Of a DNA stretch of 64,000 nt, positions 17,608 through 26,730 are shown piece by piece; positions within the stretch are counted from its first letter, which is position 1, and each line of letters starts with the position of its first letter. The notes beneath the pieces are model-generated. The model was given only the letters and a program-made list of their open reading frames with translations. It searched no databases and was not told the DNA's origin. Both the position numbers and the translations under genes were made by a program. Source of the DNA: Paenarthrobacter ureafaciens (GTDB lineage Bacteria > Actinomycetota > Actinomycetes > Actinomycetales > Micrococcaceae); assembly GCF_004028095.1 (NCBI RefSeq), contig NZ_SBHM01000010.1, positions 57,052-121,051 of the forward strand, given 5' to 3'.

Positions 17608-19050
17608 TCATGCCGCGCAGCAGGACAGTTTTGAGACGTCAGTAGTGAAGGACTGGGCTGCTATCTTGATGCCTTCGGCCATGGTCAGATACGGGCTCCA
17701 GAGGTTCGCGACCTGATCAACGGTCATCCCGGCCTCCAGAATGTAGACCCCGGCCGCTGCGAGGTCCCCGGCTTCCTTTCCCACGGCAGTGATCCCGACG
17801 ATCCGGCCCGTGTCCGCGTCGGCAACGATCTTGATGAAGCCGTGGGTGTCACGGTTCACCAGCGCCCTGGGGACAAATTTGAGCGGCAGAACCCGGCACA
17901 TGCACCGGATCCCTGCCTGGTTCGCTTCCTTGTCCGTCATCCCTACCGCCGCCAGGGCGGGGCTCGTGAACGTAACCCGGGGCAGGTGCCGGTAGTCGAC
18001 CTCGCGCCCGGCACCTTCGAAAGCGTTATCCACCACCAGGGCCCCGTGCGCGGCGGCGACATAGACGAACTCCCGGTGCCCTGTCACGTCGCCCGCGGCC
18101 CAAATCCTCGGATTAGTACTGCGAAGGCTGCCGTCGACCAAGACTTCCCCGCGGTCCCCGGTTTCGACACCGACCATACAAAGGTTCAAATCCTCCGTGA
18201 CCGGGCGTCGGCCTGTTGCCAGGAGCAAGCGCGCGGCCCTGAACTCCTCCTGTCCTCCTGAGACGGAAGCGTCCACGACCACATCCCCAGACGACTGATC
18301 GGTCCGGACCGAGGACACTGTCGCCCGGCGGAGGACCCGGATACCCTCGTCGGCGAAAACACCCGTGAGGGCATGCCCGGCTTCAGGCTCTTCGGCCGAG
18401 GCGAGCCTGGAGCGGACCAGCATGGTCACCTTCGTTCCGAGCCGGGCGAACAGCTGCGCCTGCTCCAGGGCCACATACCCTCCGCCCAAGACCAGCATCG
18501 AAGAGGGAACTTCCTGCAGCTCCATCGCACTCGTGGACGTCAGATAGTCCACCTGGTCCATTCCCGGCACTTCAGGAATCCAGGGGGTGGAGCCGGTTGC
18601 CACCAGGTAATGTTCGGCGCTCACCGTCTCAGTGGTCCCGCCCGGGAAAGTGATGTTCAAAACCGGGACGGCCGCGGTTCCGGCGAACGCCGCCGTCCCC
18701 TGCTGCAGCTTCCATCCGTAATCCGCGGCGAGGTCCACATACTTCTCTGACCGCATGGCCTCGACTAGGGAGCGCTTCCCGGCGACCAGTTCGGGCATAT
18801 CCACCGGCGCCGAGGAGTTGCTGATGCCGGGGAACCGCCCGGAAGCGTCCACGGCGACATGGCGGGCTTCCGCGGCGGCCAGCAGGGCCTTGGACGGGAT
18901 GCAGCCCGTGTTCACGCACGTGCCGCCCACAGTGCTGCGCTCAACCATCAACACCCGCTTGCCGCGATTAGTTGCGCGTATGGCAGCAGCGAAAGCACCC
19001 CCGCCGGAACCGATGATGGCCAGGTCATAATCGAAAGGTGTTGCCGACAT
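17608..19050 (-). CDS. merA: Mercuric reductase
   Basis: A 480-residue NADPH-dependent flavoprotein that reduces Hg(II) to volatile Hg(0) in the cytoplasm. Present are the N-terminal FAD motif (Ile-Gly-Ser-Gly-Gly-Gly-Ala-Phe), the redox-active disulfide block GGTCVNTGCIPSK, the second dinucleotide motif (Leu-Gly-Gly-Gly-Tyr-Val-Ala) and the C-terminal Cys-Cys pair (Ser-Cys-Cys-Ala-Ala). These distinguish MerA from dihydrolipoamide dehydrogenase. The N-terminal HMA (NmerA) domain is absent, as in many short MerA proteins. AGGAG precedes the ATG. It is divergent from merR across a MerR-type promoter and lies inside the IS21 inverted repeats. Confidence 0.95.
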   Translation of the reverse strand: MSATPFDYDLAIIGSGGGAFAAAIRATNRGKRVLMVERSTVGGTCVNTGCIPSKALLAAAEARHVAVDASGRFPGISNSSAPVDMPELVAGKRSLVEAMRSEKYVDLAADYGWKLQQGTAAFAGTAAVPVLNITFPGGTTETVSAEHYLVATGSTPWIPEVPGMDQVDYLTSTSAMELQEVPSSMLVLGGGYVALEQAQLFARLGTKVTMLVRSRLASAEEPEAGHALTGVFADEGIRVLRRATVSSVRTDQSSGDVVVDASVSGGQEEFRAARLLLATGRRPVTEDLNLCMVGVETGDRGEVLVDGSLRSTNPRIWAAGDVTGHREFVYVAAAHGALVVDNAFEGAGREVDYRHLPRVTFTSPALAAVGMTDKEANQAGIRCMCRVLPLKFVPRALVNRDTHGFIKIVADADTGRIVGITAVGKEAGDLAAAGVYILEAGMTVDQVANLWSPYLTMAEGIKIAAQSFTTDVSKLSCCAA

Positions 19051-19143
19051 GAGGGACTCCTAAAGATGCGAGGGGGAGCAGCCGCCAGCACAACTGCTGC
19101 TCAGCCGTTGCGGGCCTTCAGCCGAAGACCTGCTCTGCATCTC

Positions 19144-19175
19144 ATTCTCAACCTTCCCCTAGACTGGAATGTCAA
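19144..19175 (-). promoter_or_regulatory. MerR-type promoter/operator for merA
   Basis: On the minus strand, TTGACA (19170-19175) and GAGAAT (19144-19149) are separated by 20 bp instead of the usual 17, the over-long spacer typical of MerR-activated promoters. The spacer holds the dyad ACCTTCC...GGAATGT (19151-19172), close to the classic MerR/CueR operator. Bound MerR would untwist the spacer when metal is present. Confidence 0.8.
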
Positions 19176-19213
19176 GGAATCGCCGTCCTGGTGGCCTGCT
19201 AAGAAATGGGTTC

Positions 19214-19606
19214 ATGATGCGTATCGGTGAGGCCGTGGCAGCGGCAGGGATGACGACGAAGACGCTGCGTTTCTACGAGGACAGCGGGCTTCTCCCGGCA
19301 GCGAAGAGATCCTGTAACGGCTACCGGGACTACACCGAAGACTCCGTGGCCAGGCTCGAGTTCATCCGCCGCGGACGGGCCGCAGGCCTCGCCCTGACGA
19401 AGATACGTGAAATTCTTGGCCTCCGTGACGCCGGAGAAGCCCCCTGCGCCCACGTCCAGGACCTGCTCTCCAACCAGCTGGCAGACCTCGACCACCAGAT
19501 TGCCGAACTGATTGCCTTGCGATCCGTCGTCGCCGGCCTCCACGCCAACGCCGCTGCCGGGACCGACGCAAGCTGCGATCCCGGACGCATGTGCAGCTAC
19601 CTCTGA
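19214..19606 (+). CDS. merR: MerR-family mercury-responsive regulator
   Basis: The likely start is ATG 19214 (or 19217), since the longer frame begins inside the operator. The product has the MerR winged HTH (Met-Arg-Ile-Gly-Glu-Ala...Thr-Leu-Arg-Phe-Tyr-Glu) and a dimerisation coiled coil. Its C-terminal Cys residues (Ala-Pro-Cys-Ala-His and Ser-Cys-Asp-Pro-Gly-Arg-Met-Cys) fit the three-Cys Hg(II) site of MerR. It is divergent from merA. Other thiophilic metals are possible inducers, but the merA partner favours Hg(II). Confidence 0.9.
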   Translation: MMRIGEAVAAAGMTTKTLRFYEDSGLLPAAKRSCNGYRDYTEDSVARLEFIRRGRAAGLALTKIREILGLRDAGEAPCAHVQDLLSNQLADLDHQIAELIALRSVVAGLHANAAAGTDASCDPGRMCSYL

Positions 19607-19720
19607 CGCCCGCCTCCACCGGACGCCAGCTCCCAGCCTCCAGACCTTGGACTTCGTCCCGACCCGTGGCAGCGGTTTCACAGCGCCAAAAAGCAGACCA
19701 AAGCGCCTCCGCACTGTCCG

Positions 19721-19762
19721 GCTGGTGGGTACCGTTCGGGCCGTCCTAGTGGGCTCCGATCA
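19721..19762 (-). repeat. Right terminal inverted repeat of the IS21-type element
   Basis: Exact reverse complement of 14937-14978 over 42 bases, ending in CA as expected for IS21 ends. It lies 114 bp beyond the merR stop, which places the mer genes inside the element. Confidence 0.95.
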
Positions 19763-20299
19763 CGTTGACACAATCAGGGATGGACCTGTTTATGCTGATT
19801 TTGCAGGGATCTTTCTTCCTCCTTTATGAGCGCAACACATGCACCTGACATGGACCCCCGGGAGCAGGCAAGACTATTCGCGATCGGCGCGGCAGCGAAC
19901 CTCACGCCGTCGCTGCGCCGTGGTGACCGTTAGTGAAGCCTGATCGGAATGTCTCTTCGAAGGACGCCATCATCCTCCAGCCGACCTCTGATCGGTCGAA
20001 TTGATCACCCTGCCAGGGCGATTGGATGACTCTAACCGCGCCCTAAACGGAGAAACGGGGGTCGAGCTCACCCACCCTGCTATAACCTCACCGGAGACTA
20101 AAGCTCTGGGGTGGGCCGGTGCCATGCCGAAATGTGGTTGTGTCGGTAACGAGCCACTTTCCGGACATCTGTTGACACGAGTGGTGGAGTCGACATTGCG
20201 AATCGTTGTGGCTGCTGGCTCTTTTGAGTCATGTCGTTCCCTCCCTCCCCATCCATGAAGTCGTGAGCCAATGAGCTCATTCCATTGGAAGACGACTGG
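19763..20299. other. Gene-poor junction between IS21 element and conjugation genes
   Basis: No solid gene. A 35-codon frame (19826-19933, beginning Met-Ser-Ala-Thr-His-Ala-Pro-Asp-Met-Asp-Pro-Arg-Glu) has plausible amino-acid use but no ribosome site. It may be the truncated start of a gene interrupted by rearrangement. The promoter for the conjugation operon presumably lies near its 3' end. Confidence 0.35.
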
Positions 20300-20599
20300 A
20301 TGGAGCACCAGATGTTTCTGGCAGCAGTGGATCCTGGGATCACACCAAACGCGAATTTCCCCTTTCTTGAGTCGTTGAAGCAGATCGGCGGGGGCATCCT
20401 CGTCGGCGCCTTCATCGTCATCGCTATCGTGGCAATAATCGGAGCCGCGATGCTCTTGGCTGGCAAGTTGAGCCAATCCTCGCGGCTCGCATCCGGCGGA
20501 GGCGTGATTCTGCTGTGGACTGGCCCTGTCGCGGCCATCCTCGGCGGGATCAACGGCTACATCCTCTGGTCACAGACAGCATTCCCGCTCGGCTTCTGA
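20300..20599 (+). CDS. Small conjugation membrane protein (DUF6112-like)
   Basis: I chose ATG 20300 because GGAAGA lies 7 nt upstream. The 99-residue product has a short N-terminus with Val-Asp-Pro-Gly-Ile-Thr-Pro-Asn, then two long hydrophobic helices (about 28-55 and 64-88) joined by a small basic loop. This layout matches DUF6112 proteins of actinobacterial conjugative elements and superficially the VirB2/TrbC pilins. It is the first gene of the transfer operon, 6 nt before the VirB6-like gene. Confidence 0.65.
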   Translation: MEHQMFLAAVDPGITPNANFPFLESLKQIGGGILVGAFIVIAIVAIIGAAMLLAGKLSQSSRLASGGGVILLWTGPVAAILGGINGYILWSQTAFPLGF

Positions 20600-20605
20600 G
20601 CAGCC

Positions 20606-22012
20606 ATGCCAGTTGACTGCGACCTCAGTGGCTGGTGGCCGCCAGGATGCGGCCTCGTTTCGCAAGCGAACGACGGCATCCAAGGTTCCATCACATCCAT
20701 CTTCGCCAACGTCCTGCAGAACATCGCCTCGTGGATGTGGGGCTTCATCACGGGCGCCTTCACCGTCTCCGACGTCGACGACTCCCAATGGACCGCCATC
20801 GGAGGACTGACCAATTGGTGGGTCGTCGTCATGATGACACCGCTCGTGGTGGTGATGATCATCCAACTTCTGTCGGGGCTGCTCAGCCAACAGCCTCGGC
20901 GACTCTTGCGGGCGCTGATCGGGGGAGCGGCAGCGGTGCCGCTCGTGGCGGCCGCCGTGTACATCGTTCGTCAGCTCACCCGGGCCAGCGACCAAGCTTC
21001 CGCCGCGCTCCTGGAATCGATCGGTACCGACCCTTACGTCGTGTTCATGCGGTTGTTTGGCTTTGAACGAGCTCCTCAGGGCTCAGACCGGGAATGGAAT
21101 GTCGTCTCCCTCGCGCCCGGTAACCAGGGCGGCGCAGTTGGAGGCGCGATCGTCACTGCCATGGCTGTCGTCGTGGTGTGGATACTGGCGTTCATCCTCA
21201 TGTGTTCGATGATTTTCCGGACGTTCGCGCTGGCAGTCCTCGCCGCAGTGGCTCCCGTCGCCCTCATGATGCTGCCGTGGGAGAAATCCAAGGTGTGGGC
21301 CGGGCGTTGGTGTGAAATCGTCGTCGCCCTTCTCCTTGCTAAACCTCTGGCGGCGACTGTCCTGGCAACCGCCATCAAGCTATTTGCCGATTCGAAGTCC
21401 TTCGCGGGGCTGGCCGCCGGATCTGTCGGGATGGTCCTGGCCTGTGGAGCACCATTGATGGCGCTTCGACTCGTCAGCTTCGCGGGTGGAGAGTTGGCCG
21501 CAGCGGCTCAAACTGCGGGCGGCGACCACGTTCTGTCGCGGAGCAACAGCATTGCAACGCGACAACTCAGTCGGCAACTTGGCGGTCGCCTGACGATCGC
21601 GTCAATGATGGCCCGTTCCTCAATTGCACGTCCTATTCCGTCGAGCCGCCGAGACATCCCCACACGAGCTCTGCCGCCTTCCGTTCCGCTGCCTCGGAGC
21701 CTGACAAGTACGACGCCGGTACACCGCACGGGCGGTGACGTCGCCTTGACGGACCGGTCGTCGTCGGGCAGTTCGAACTCCAGCAGCTCAGTCGTCAGGG
21801 GGCAAGTGGTCACTGACCATGACGTCAGCACCAGTACCACCAAGAACCCCGCTGGAGCCGGTCCGGGCAGGGCAACGTCCACGGGCACCCGACCAACAAC
21901 GCGGTCACCTGAAGTCAGAGCCCCAAACAGTGCCTTGCCATCGACCGAATTGCCGCCGATCAAGCACAAGGACACCTACAGGCCACTACCTCCGGACGAG
22001 ACCCATGAGTGA
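20606..22012 (+). CDS. VirB6/TrbL-like conjugation channel protein
   Basis: A 468-residue polytopic protein. After an N-terminal Cys-containing segment, about six hydrophobic helices lie between residues 35 and 300. A long polar Ser/Thr/Pro-rich tail (about 330-468) follows, presumably cytoplasmic. This is the architecture of VirB6/TrbL inner-membrane channel subunits of type IV secretion. The stop overlaps the next start by 8 nt. Confidence 0.75.
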   Translation: MPVDCDLSGWWPPGCGLVSQANDGIQGSITSIFANVLQNIASWMWGFITGAFTVSDVDDSQWTAIGGLTNWWVVVMMTPLVVVMIIQLLSGLLSQQPRRLLRALIGGAAAVPLVAAAVYIVRQLTRASDQASAALLESIGTDPYVVFMRLFGFERAPQGSDREWNVVSLAPGNQGGAVGGAIVTAMAVVVVWILAFILMCSMIFRTFALAVLAAVAPVALMMLPWEKSKVWAGRWCEIVVALLLAKPLAATVLATAIKLFADSKSFAGLAAGSVGMVLACGAPLMALRLVSFAGGELAAAAQTAGGDHVLSRSNSIATRQLSRQLGGRLTIASMMARSSIARPIPSSRRDIPTRALPPSVPLPRSLTSTTPVHRTGGDVALTDRSSSGSSNSSSSVVRGQVVTDHDVSTSTTKNPAGAGPGRATSTGTRPTTRSPEVRAPNSALPSTELPPIKHKDTYRPLPPDETHE

Positions 22013-23483
22013 CGAATCGCGGGCACTGGAACCCGTCAAATTTCCCAGGTACGAACGTCGTGGAATCTTCATGGGGTTGAAGTGGTACCAGCTCGCGCTG
22101 GTGGCCACCGGCGTTCTCGTAGCGATAATTTCCTCAGCGGCGGGCGGTCCCGGCGGCCTCGTAGTGACCGCCCCGATGTGGATTTCATTGGTGCTGGTTG
22201 GAGTGCTGCAGTACGCGCGGATTCCGTATCCGATTTGGGGCAGCCTCATCGTCCTGTTCTTCGTACGGAGTGTTCTAGGGCAAACTCGCTACCTGGCTCG
22301 CCCAGAGCGCCCTGTCAAAGCAGGAAAGCTTGCGCTGCCTGGGGGCCTGGGTAACCTCAAAGTCCAGCCGCTTTCCCGTGGGGAATGCGTGGTCCTCGAC
22401 GCCCCGGGCAAGGAAGCCATCGTCGTGCTCCGTTGCAGCACTCGATCGTTTGCTCTGCTCGACGACGATGACAAAGCCTGGGCTGCACAGGCGTGGTCCA
22501 GGGTGCAAGCGGGGCTGGCGCAACGATCTGACATCGCACGCATTGCGGTCCAGGACTACACCGTGCCGTACCCGTCGTCAGCGCTTCAGGATTTCTACGA
22601 TCGGACCGTCACCATTGATGACGGCGAGCGCAGCTCATGGGGGCAAATTGCGTACCAGGATCTGATCTCTGCGGCCGGGTCGGCGATGAGCCACGATGTG
22701 CTGCTGTCGCTCGTGGTGGACACATCGAAGTCTCGACGACGGATCAAGGAATCCGGCGGAGGGAAGAACGGGCTCGAACGCGTACTGCGTCTGGAGGTCG
22801 GTGCGATCACGACGTCGCTGGCGACCCACGGTGTCAGGGTTGATGAATGGTTGTCTGAGTCGAGGCTCCTCGACGTTTTCCGTGGAGCCTTCGATCCCGA
22901 GGCCCTTGCACGTGGGTCCTCCAAGTCGGAGCGACATCCCAGAGATGAGATGCAGCCACTGCGTCAGAGTTCCGGCCCCATGGCAGTCGACGAGCACTGG
23001 ACCTATCTCCGAAGTGATTCTGGATTCCACCAAACGTTCTGGGTCGCTGAATGGCCGCGACAGAAGGTGTACCCGGGCTTCCTGCATCCGCTCGTCTATG
23101 TTGGCGACTTCAGGCACACGGTAACCCAGGTGATCAGGACCGTGCCGACCATCGAAGCCCTGCGCGACATCCGCTCGGCCCAGGAGGCTCACGAAACTCG
23201 ACGGCGGATCAACGCACGCTTCGATCGACCTACGACGCGAGAACAGCGTGCGGAGGAAGAAGAAGTTTCCCAGCGTGAAGAGGAGATCGTGGCGGGACAT
23301 GGTGACGTTCGGCCCACTGCCTTCGTCACCATCACCGCCGAGTCGTTGGAAAACTTGGCCCGGCATCGACATGAACTCGAATCAGCGGCCGCGGGCGCAT
23401 TTGTTGAACTGCGTCTGCTTGCAGGTCAACAGTGGGCCGCATTCATTGCTGGAGGACTTCCCTTGGGGCGGGGACTGCGATGA
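22005..23483 (+). CDS. SCO6880-type conjugation protein
   Basis: The start is ATG 22005, which overlaps the previous stop; the upstream extension is in the wrong frame context. The 492-residue product has two membrane helices near residues 27-85, as in PrgI/VirB3-type proteins. A soluble domain of the SCO6880 family follows, with segments resembling the N-terminal part of VirB4 (Leu-Val-Val-Asp-Thr-Ser-Lys-Ser-Arg-Arg-Arg-Ile; Tyr-Pro-Gly-Phe-Leu-His-Pro-Leu). Followed directly by the ATPase (4-nt overlap), it likely supplies the N-terminal half of a split VirB4 system. Confidence 0.8.
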   Translation: MSDESRALEPVKFPRYERRGIFMGLKWYQLALVATGVLVAIISSAAGGPGGLVVTAPMWISLVLVGVLQYARIPYPIWGSLIVLFFVRSVLGQTRYLARPERPVKAGKLALPGGLGNLKVQPLSRGECVVLDAPGKEAIVVLRCSTRSFALLDDDDKAWAAQAWSRVQAGLAQRSDIARIAVQDYTVPYPSSALQDFYDRTVTIDDGERSSWGQIAYQDLISAAGSAMSHDVLLSLVVDTSKSRRRIKESGGGKNGLERVLRLEVGAITTSLATHGVRVDEWLSESRLLDVFRGAFDPEALARGSSKSERHPRDEMQPLRQSSGPMAVDEHWTYLRSDSGFHQTFWVAEWPRQKVYPGFLHPLVYVGDFRHTVTQVIRTVPTIEALRDIRSAQEAHETRRRINARFDRPTTREQRAEEEEVSQREEEIVAGHGDVRPTAFVTITAESLENLARHRHELESAAAGAFVELRLLAGQQWAAFIAGGLPLGRGLR

Positions 23484-24940
23484 GTCTCAAGAACCAAGAG
23501 GTGACCTATACGCCGTCGGGCACTCGCCCCGAGCGGAAGGACGCCAAACGGGCGGCGGCAGCGGAAGCGGTTCCAAGGAGAAGGCGCCTGTTCCACAGCG
23601 ATGAGGACGAGATGGCGGAACGGCCGGACCGCGAGCGCCTTCGTGGTGACTGGGGGAGCCACGAAGCCAACTCCTTGTGGGCCCCACATCGTTTGCGGCC
23701 CGCGCCGCACCGCGCTTCGACCATGACGTTCGCGGCTGCCTACCCATTCATCACGGAGTCTGGCCTGGGCCATGAAGGAACCTACATCGGAACGGATGTC
23801 TTTGGCTCTGGCGCCTTCTCGTACGATCCGTGGATTCTCTACGACAAAGGCATCATCAGCGGCCCGTCGATCGTCGTCATCGGCACGGTGGGGACTGGTA
23901 AGTCGATGTGCGGCAAGTCGCTGGTTGCGCGGTCAATAACCCTCGGAAAGAAAGCAGCGGTTGCCTCCGATCCCAAGGGGGAGTGGGTTTCCGTGGCCAA
24001 TGCAGTGGGCGGCAAGGTCATTTCCGTTGGTCCGGGTCGTTCGGCGCGTGTGAACCCACTGGATGCGGGACCGCGGCCGAGCTTGCTGACAGATACGCAA
24101 TGGAAGGCCGTCGTGCGGCAGCGGCGCCGTCAACTGCTCGTGGCTCTCGTGTCTCTCATGAGGCAGGGTACTCCACTCCATCCGGTTGAACACACGGCTT
24201 TGGACATGGCGCTGATGGAAACGACCGCCGAGAACTCGACGCCGACGCTCCCCATGGTGCTGGACCACTTGCTCAACCCGTCCCCGGAAACCCTGGCTTT
24301 GGTTGGTAGGGATGGAGGCGTCGCTGTTAGTCACTCGCTGAGAAGGACAGTTTCGGGTGACTTGGAAGGTATGTTCGATGCTCCCTCCACAGTGGCCTTC
24401 GATGCAGACGCGCCAATGATGGTGATGGACACGTCGGCTTTGATCGGTGCGTCCGAGCAGGCGCTGTCTTTGGCTGCTGCCTGTAGCGCGACATGGCTTG
24501 AGGCGGCGGTGACAAACCCCGACGGCGGCAAGCGGCTTGTGGTGTACGACGAAGGTTGGCGGATGCTCGCCGATCCCTACATGTTGGCGAAGATGAGCGA
24601 GCAGTGGAGGCTCGCCCGTACCTATGGGATCGCCAATCTGCTGATAATGCACAAGGTGGCCGATCTCAACGAGATCGGCGACAGCACCAGTGGTCATCGG
24701 CAGAAAGCGCTTGGGCTGCTGACCGAGGCGGACACTCGCATCATCTACCGGCAGAAGCACGACGCCATGCGGCTGACCAAGGAGGCACTAGGCCTCACGG
24801 AAGCCGAGTGCGATCACGTGGAGAACCTGCCGAAGGGTGTCGGGCTCTGGAAGGTAGGGAATCGGTCATTCATTGTTGCCAACCGGGTGACCACCGACGA
24901 GCTCGATGTCTTCGGTACCGATGATCGGATGCACCTGTGA
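23480..24940 (+). CDS. VirB4-like conjugation ATPase
   Basis: A 486-residue ATPase of the VirB4/TraE/TrbE group that powers type IV secretion. Walker A GTVGTGKS is at 135-142; Walker B-like Lys-Arg-Leu-Val-Val-Tyr-Asp-Glu-Gly-Trp is near 365; a Gln-Trp-Arg-Leu-Ala-Arg-Thr-Tyr-Gly segment follows. It is shorter than the ~800 residues of classic VirB4 because the N-terminal domain appears to be encoded by the preceding gene. ATGA overlap upstream and GTGA overlap downstream show tight coupling. Confidence 0.85.
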   Translation: MSLKNQEVTYTPSGTRPERKDAKRAAAAEAVPRRRRLFHSDEDEMAERPDRERLRGDWGSHEANSLWAPHRLRPAPHRASTMTFAAAYPFITESGLGHEGTYIGTDVFGSGAFSYDPWILYDKGIISGPSIVVIGTVGTGKSMCGKSLVARSITLGKKAAVASDPKGEWVSVANAVGGKVISVGPGRSARVNPLDAGPRPSLLTDTQWKAVVRQRRRQLLVALVSLMRQGTPLHPVEHTALDMALMETTAENSTPTLPMVLDHLLNPSPETLALVGRDGGVAVSHSLRRTVSGDLEGMFDAPSTVAFDADAPMMVMDTSALIGASEQALSLAAACSATWLEAAVTNPDGGKRLVVYDEGWRMLADPYMLAKMSEQWRLARTYGIANLLIMHKVADLNEIGDSTSGHRQKALGLLTEADTRIIYRQKHDAMRLTKEALGLTEAECDHVENLPKGVGLWKVGNRSFIVANRVTTDELDVFGTDDRMHL

Positions 24941-26730
24941 GGACTCGATCAGCGAGTATGAATCCGATGGTGTCGGTAGGTCTGTGGGCGATTACTGGTT
25001 ACGTTGTCTTTTGCCTTCTCGTCCAGGCCGCCGCCTCAGCGGCGACGCCTCGGCAGTGTGCCGCCAGGCCGCCGTCGTTCTTCAATACGGTGGCCGGCAT
25101 CGGGCTGTTCGTCGGCCGCTCTGACTGGATCTCGCGGGATTGTGCGCCGGACATGGTTGCAGTCTGGTGGATCGTGGGTGGCGTGCTTGCCGTGGTCGCG
25201 GCGCTCGCGGTTGGGGGAGTCCTCGGCTGGAGGATGTGGAAACAATCCGGTGCGTGGCTCCGGCAAGACATCCTGAGCAGGGACGGCGTGGCTGGAAGGG
25301 CGGAGATTGTCCGCGACTTTGGCTCCCGAGCCGTCCGACGCCGCGGTCTGTACACGCGTCCCGGGCTGAGTAGGCCGAGCATCCAAGACGTCTCGTGGAC
25401 GCTCGGGCGCTCGCGGGGAGTAACCGTCCATGTCTCGACGGAGGAGTCGATGGTTATTCAAGGTGCACCACGGTCAGGCAAAGGCCTGTATGTGGTCATC
25501 AACGCGATCCTCGACGCTCCAGGGGCGGTGGTCACGACGTCAACGCGTGCCGACAACTTGGTGGTGACCATGCGGGCCCGGATGAGTGATGGGCGGCCTG
25601 TTACGGTGTTTGATCCGCAGGGCATGTCGGGGCTGCCGTCCACGCTTCGGTGGTCGCCTGTCCGTGGGTGTGGGGATCCTGATATCGCAACGCGTCGAGC
25701 CCTGGTGATTACTGCAGATACTGAGATGAAGGGTGAGAACGCGGCGTGGCAGAAGCGCTCGCTGATCGTTTTGCAGTGTCTCCTGCACGCGGCAGCTCTG
25801 TCGGGCGAGGGCATTGCTGCCTTCCGCCGTTGGTCCTCCAGCCCGGTCCTGGCACGCGAGGCATTGGACGTCCTCGGCCGCACGGGAGCTGCGCTCGGTT
25901 GGCAGGCAGACTTGATGGGGATACTGGAGGACGATCCTCGCAATACCTCGAACTCGTGGATCGGAGTCTCTGCCGCAGTCGCACCGTTGTCCTCGCCACG
26001 AGTATTGGCGGCGCTGAATCCGCAGGACGAAGCCCAAGAGTTCGACCCGAAGGCCTTCATCAGACAGCGAGGAACTCTGTACCTGATTGGCACGCGATCC
26101 GGTGCCGCGGCGGCGGGGCCGTACCTTTCCGCTCTCATTGACGACATCGACTACGCGGCCCGCGAGATGGCGTTCGTCTCGGCCGGCGGGCGACTGGATC
26201 CACCGCTGTCACTGATCCTTGACGAGATTGCCAACCTGTCCCCGTGGCCTGGGCTTCCAGTGGTGCTCTCTGACGGCGGAGGTATTGGGATTTCCACTCT
26301 GGTGGTACTTCAGTCTTTGTCCCAAGCCCGCAGCGGTTGGTCGATCGAGGAGGCAGCGACAATTTGGGACTCCGCAATCATCAAGGTCATCTTCGGCGGA
26401 GGGTCTGACGAACGTGACCTGCGCTCGCTGGCGGGTCTGCTGGGCGAGCGCAGCCTCATCATGAACACCCGATCCTGGTCAGCTCAAGGGCGCCAGGACG
26501 GCGAACAGATCCGGGATACTCCGGTGATCCGCCTTGACGAGATCCGTCGCCTTCCGGTTGGTACTGCCCTCATGCTCGGACGACGAACCCGACCTATACT
26601 TCTTGACCTGCGCGACTGGCACAAACGCAAGGACGCTGCTGAACTGGGCCGTTCGAAAGTTGAGACGGAGCGTGAGTTGGCTGCCGGTCACCTGACCAGG
26701 CAGGAATCGAACACCGAGGTTGAATCATGA
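24937..26730 (+). CDS. VirD4/TraG-type coupling protein
   Basis: A 597-residue type IV coupling protein that brings the relaxase-DNA complex to the channel. Two N-terminal membrane segments (about 12-35 and 74-97) flank an exported loop with three Cys residues. The ATPase domain has Walker A GAPRSGKG (176-183), and Walker B is in Pro-Leu-Ser-Leu-Ile-Leu-Asp-Glu-Ile-Ala-Asn. It starts at a GTG overlapping the previous stop and ends overlapping the DUF4913 gene by 4 nt. Confidence 0.9.
   Translation: MRTRSASMNPMVSVGLWAITGYVVFCLLVQAAASAATPRQCAARPPSFFNTVAGIGLFVGRSDWISRDCAPDMVAVWWIVGGVLAVVAALAVGGVLGWRMWKQSGAWLRQDILSRDGVAGRAEIVRDFGSRAVRRRGLYTRPGLSRPSIQDVSWTLGRSRGVTVHVSTEESMVIQGAPRSGKGLYVVINAILDAPGAVVTTSTRADNLVVTMRARMSDGRPVTVFDPQGMSGLPSTLRWSPVRGCGDPDIATRRALVITADTEMKGENAAWQKRSLIVLQCLLHAAALSGEGIAAFRRWSSSPVLAREALDVLGRTGAALGWQADLMGILEDDPRNTSNSWIGVSAAVAPLSSPRVLAALNPQDEAQEFDPKAFIRQRGTLYLIGTRSGAAAAGPYLSALIDDIDYAAREMAFVSAGGRLDPPLSLILDEIANLSPWPGLPVVLSDGGGIGISTLVVLQSLSQARSGWSIEEAATIWDSAIIKVIFGGGSDERDLRSLAGLLGERSLIMNTRSWSAQGRQDGEQIRDTPVIRLDEIRRLPVGTALMLGRRTRPILLDLRDWHKRKDAAELGRSKVETERELAAGHLTRQESNTEVES

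Larger units (their letters stand above)
14937..19762. mobile_element. IS21-family element carrying merR-merA passenger genes
   Basis: A 4826-bp element bounded by perfect 42-bp terminal inverted repeats starting 5'-TGATCGGAG and ending CTCCGATCA-3'. It encodes IstA and IstB in the usual overlapping order. Unlike a plain IS21 (about 2-2.5 kb) it also holds a divergent merA (minus) and merR (plus) pair between istB and the right repeat. A second internal copy of the repeat core (GGTACCCACC, near 15009) sits inside the left end, as in other IS21 elements. The bases directly outside the ends (agtc / cgtt) do not show a target duplication. Confidence 0.9.
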
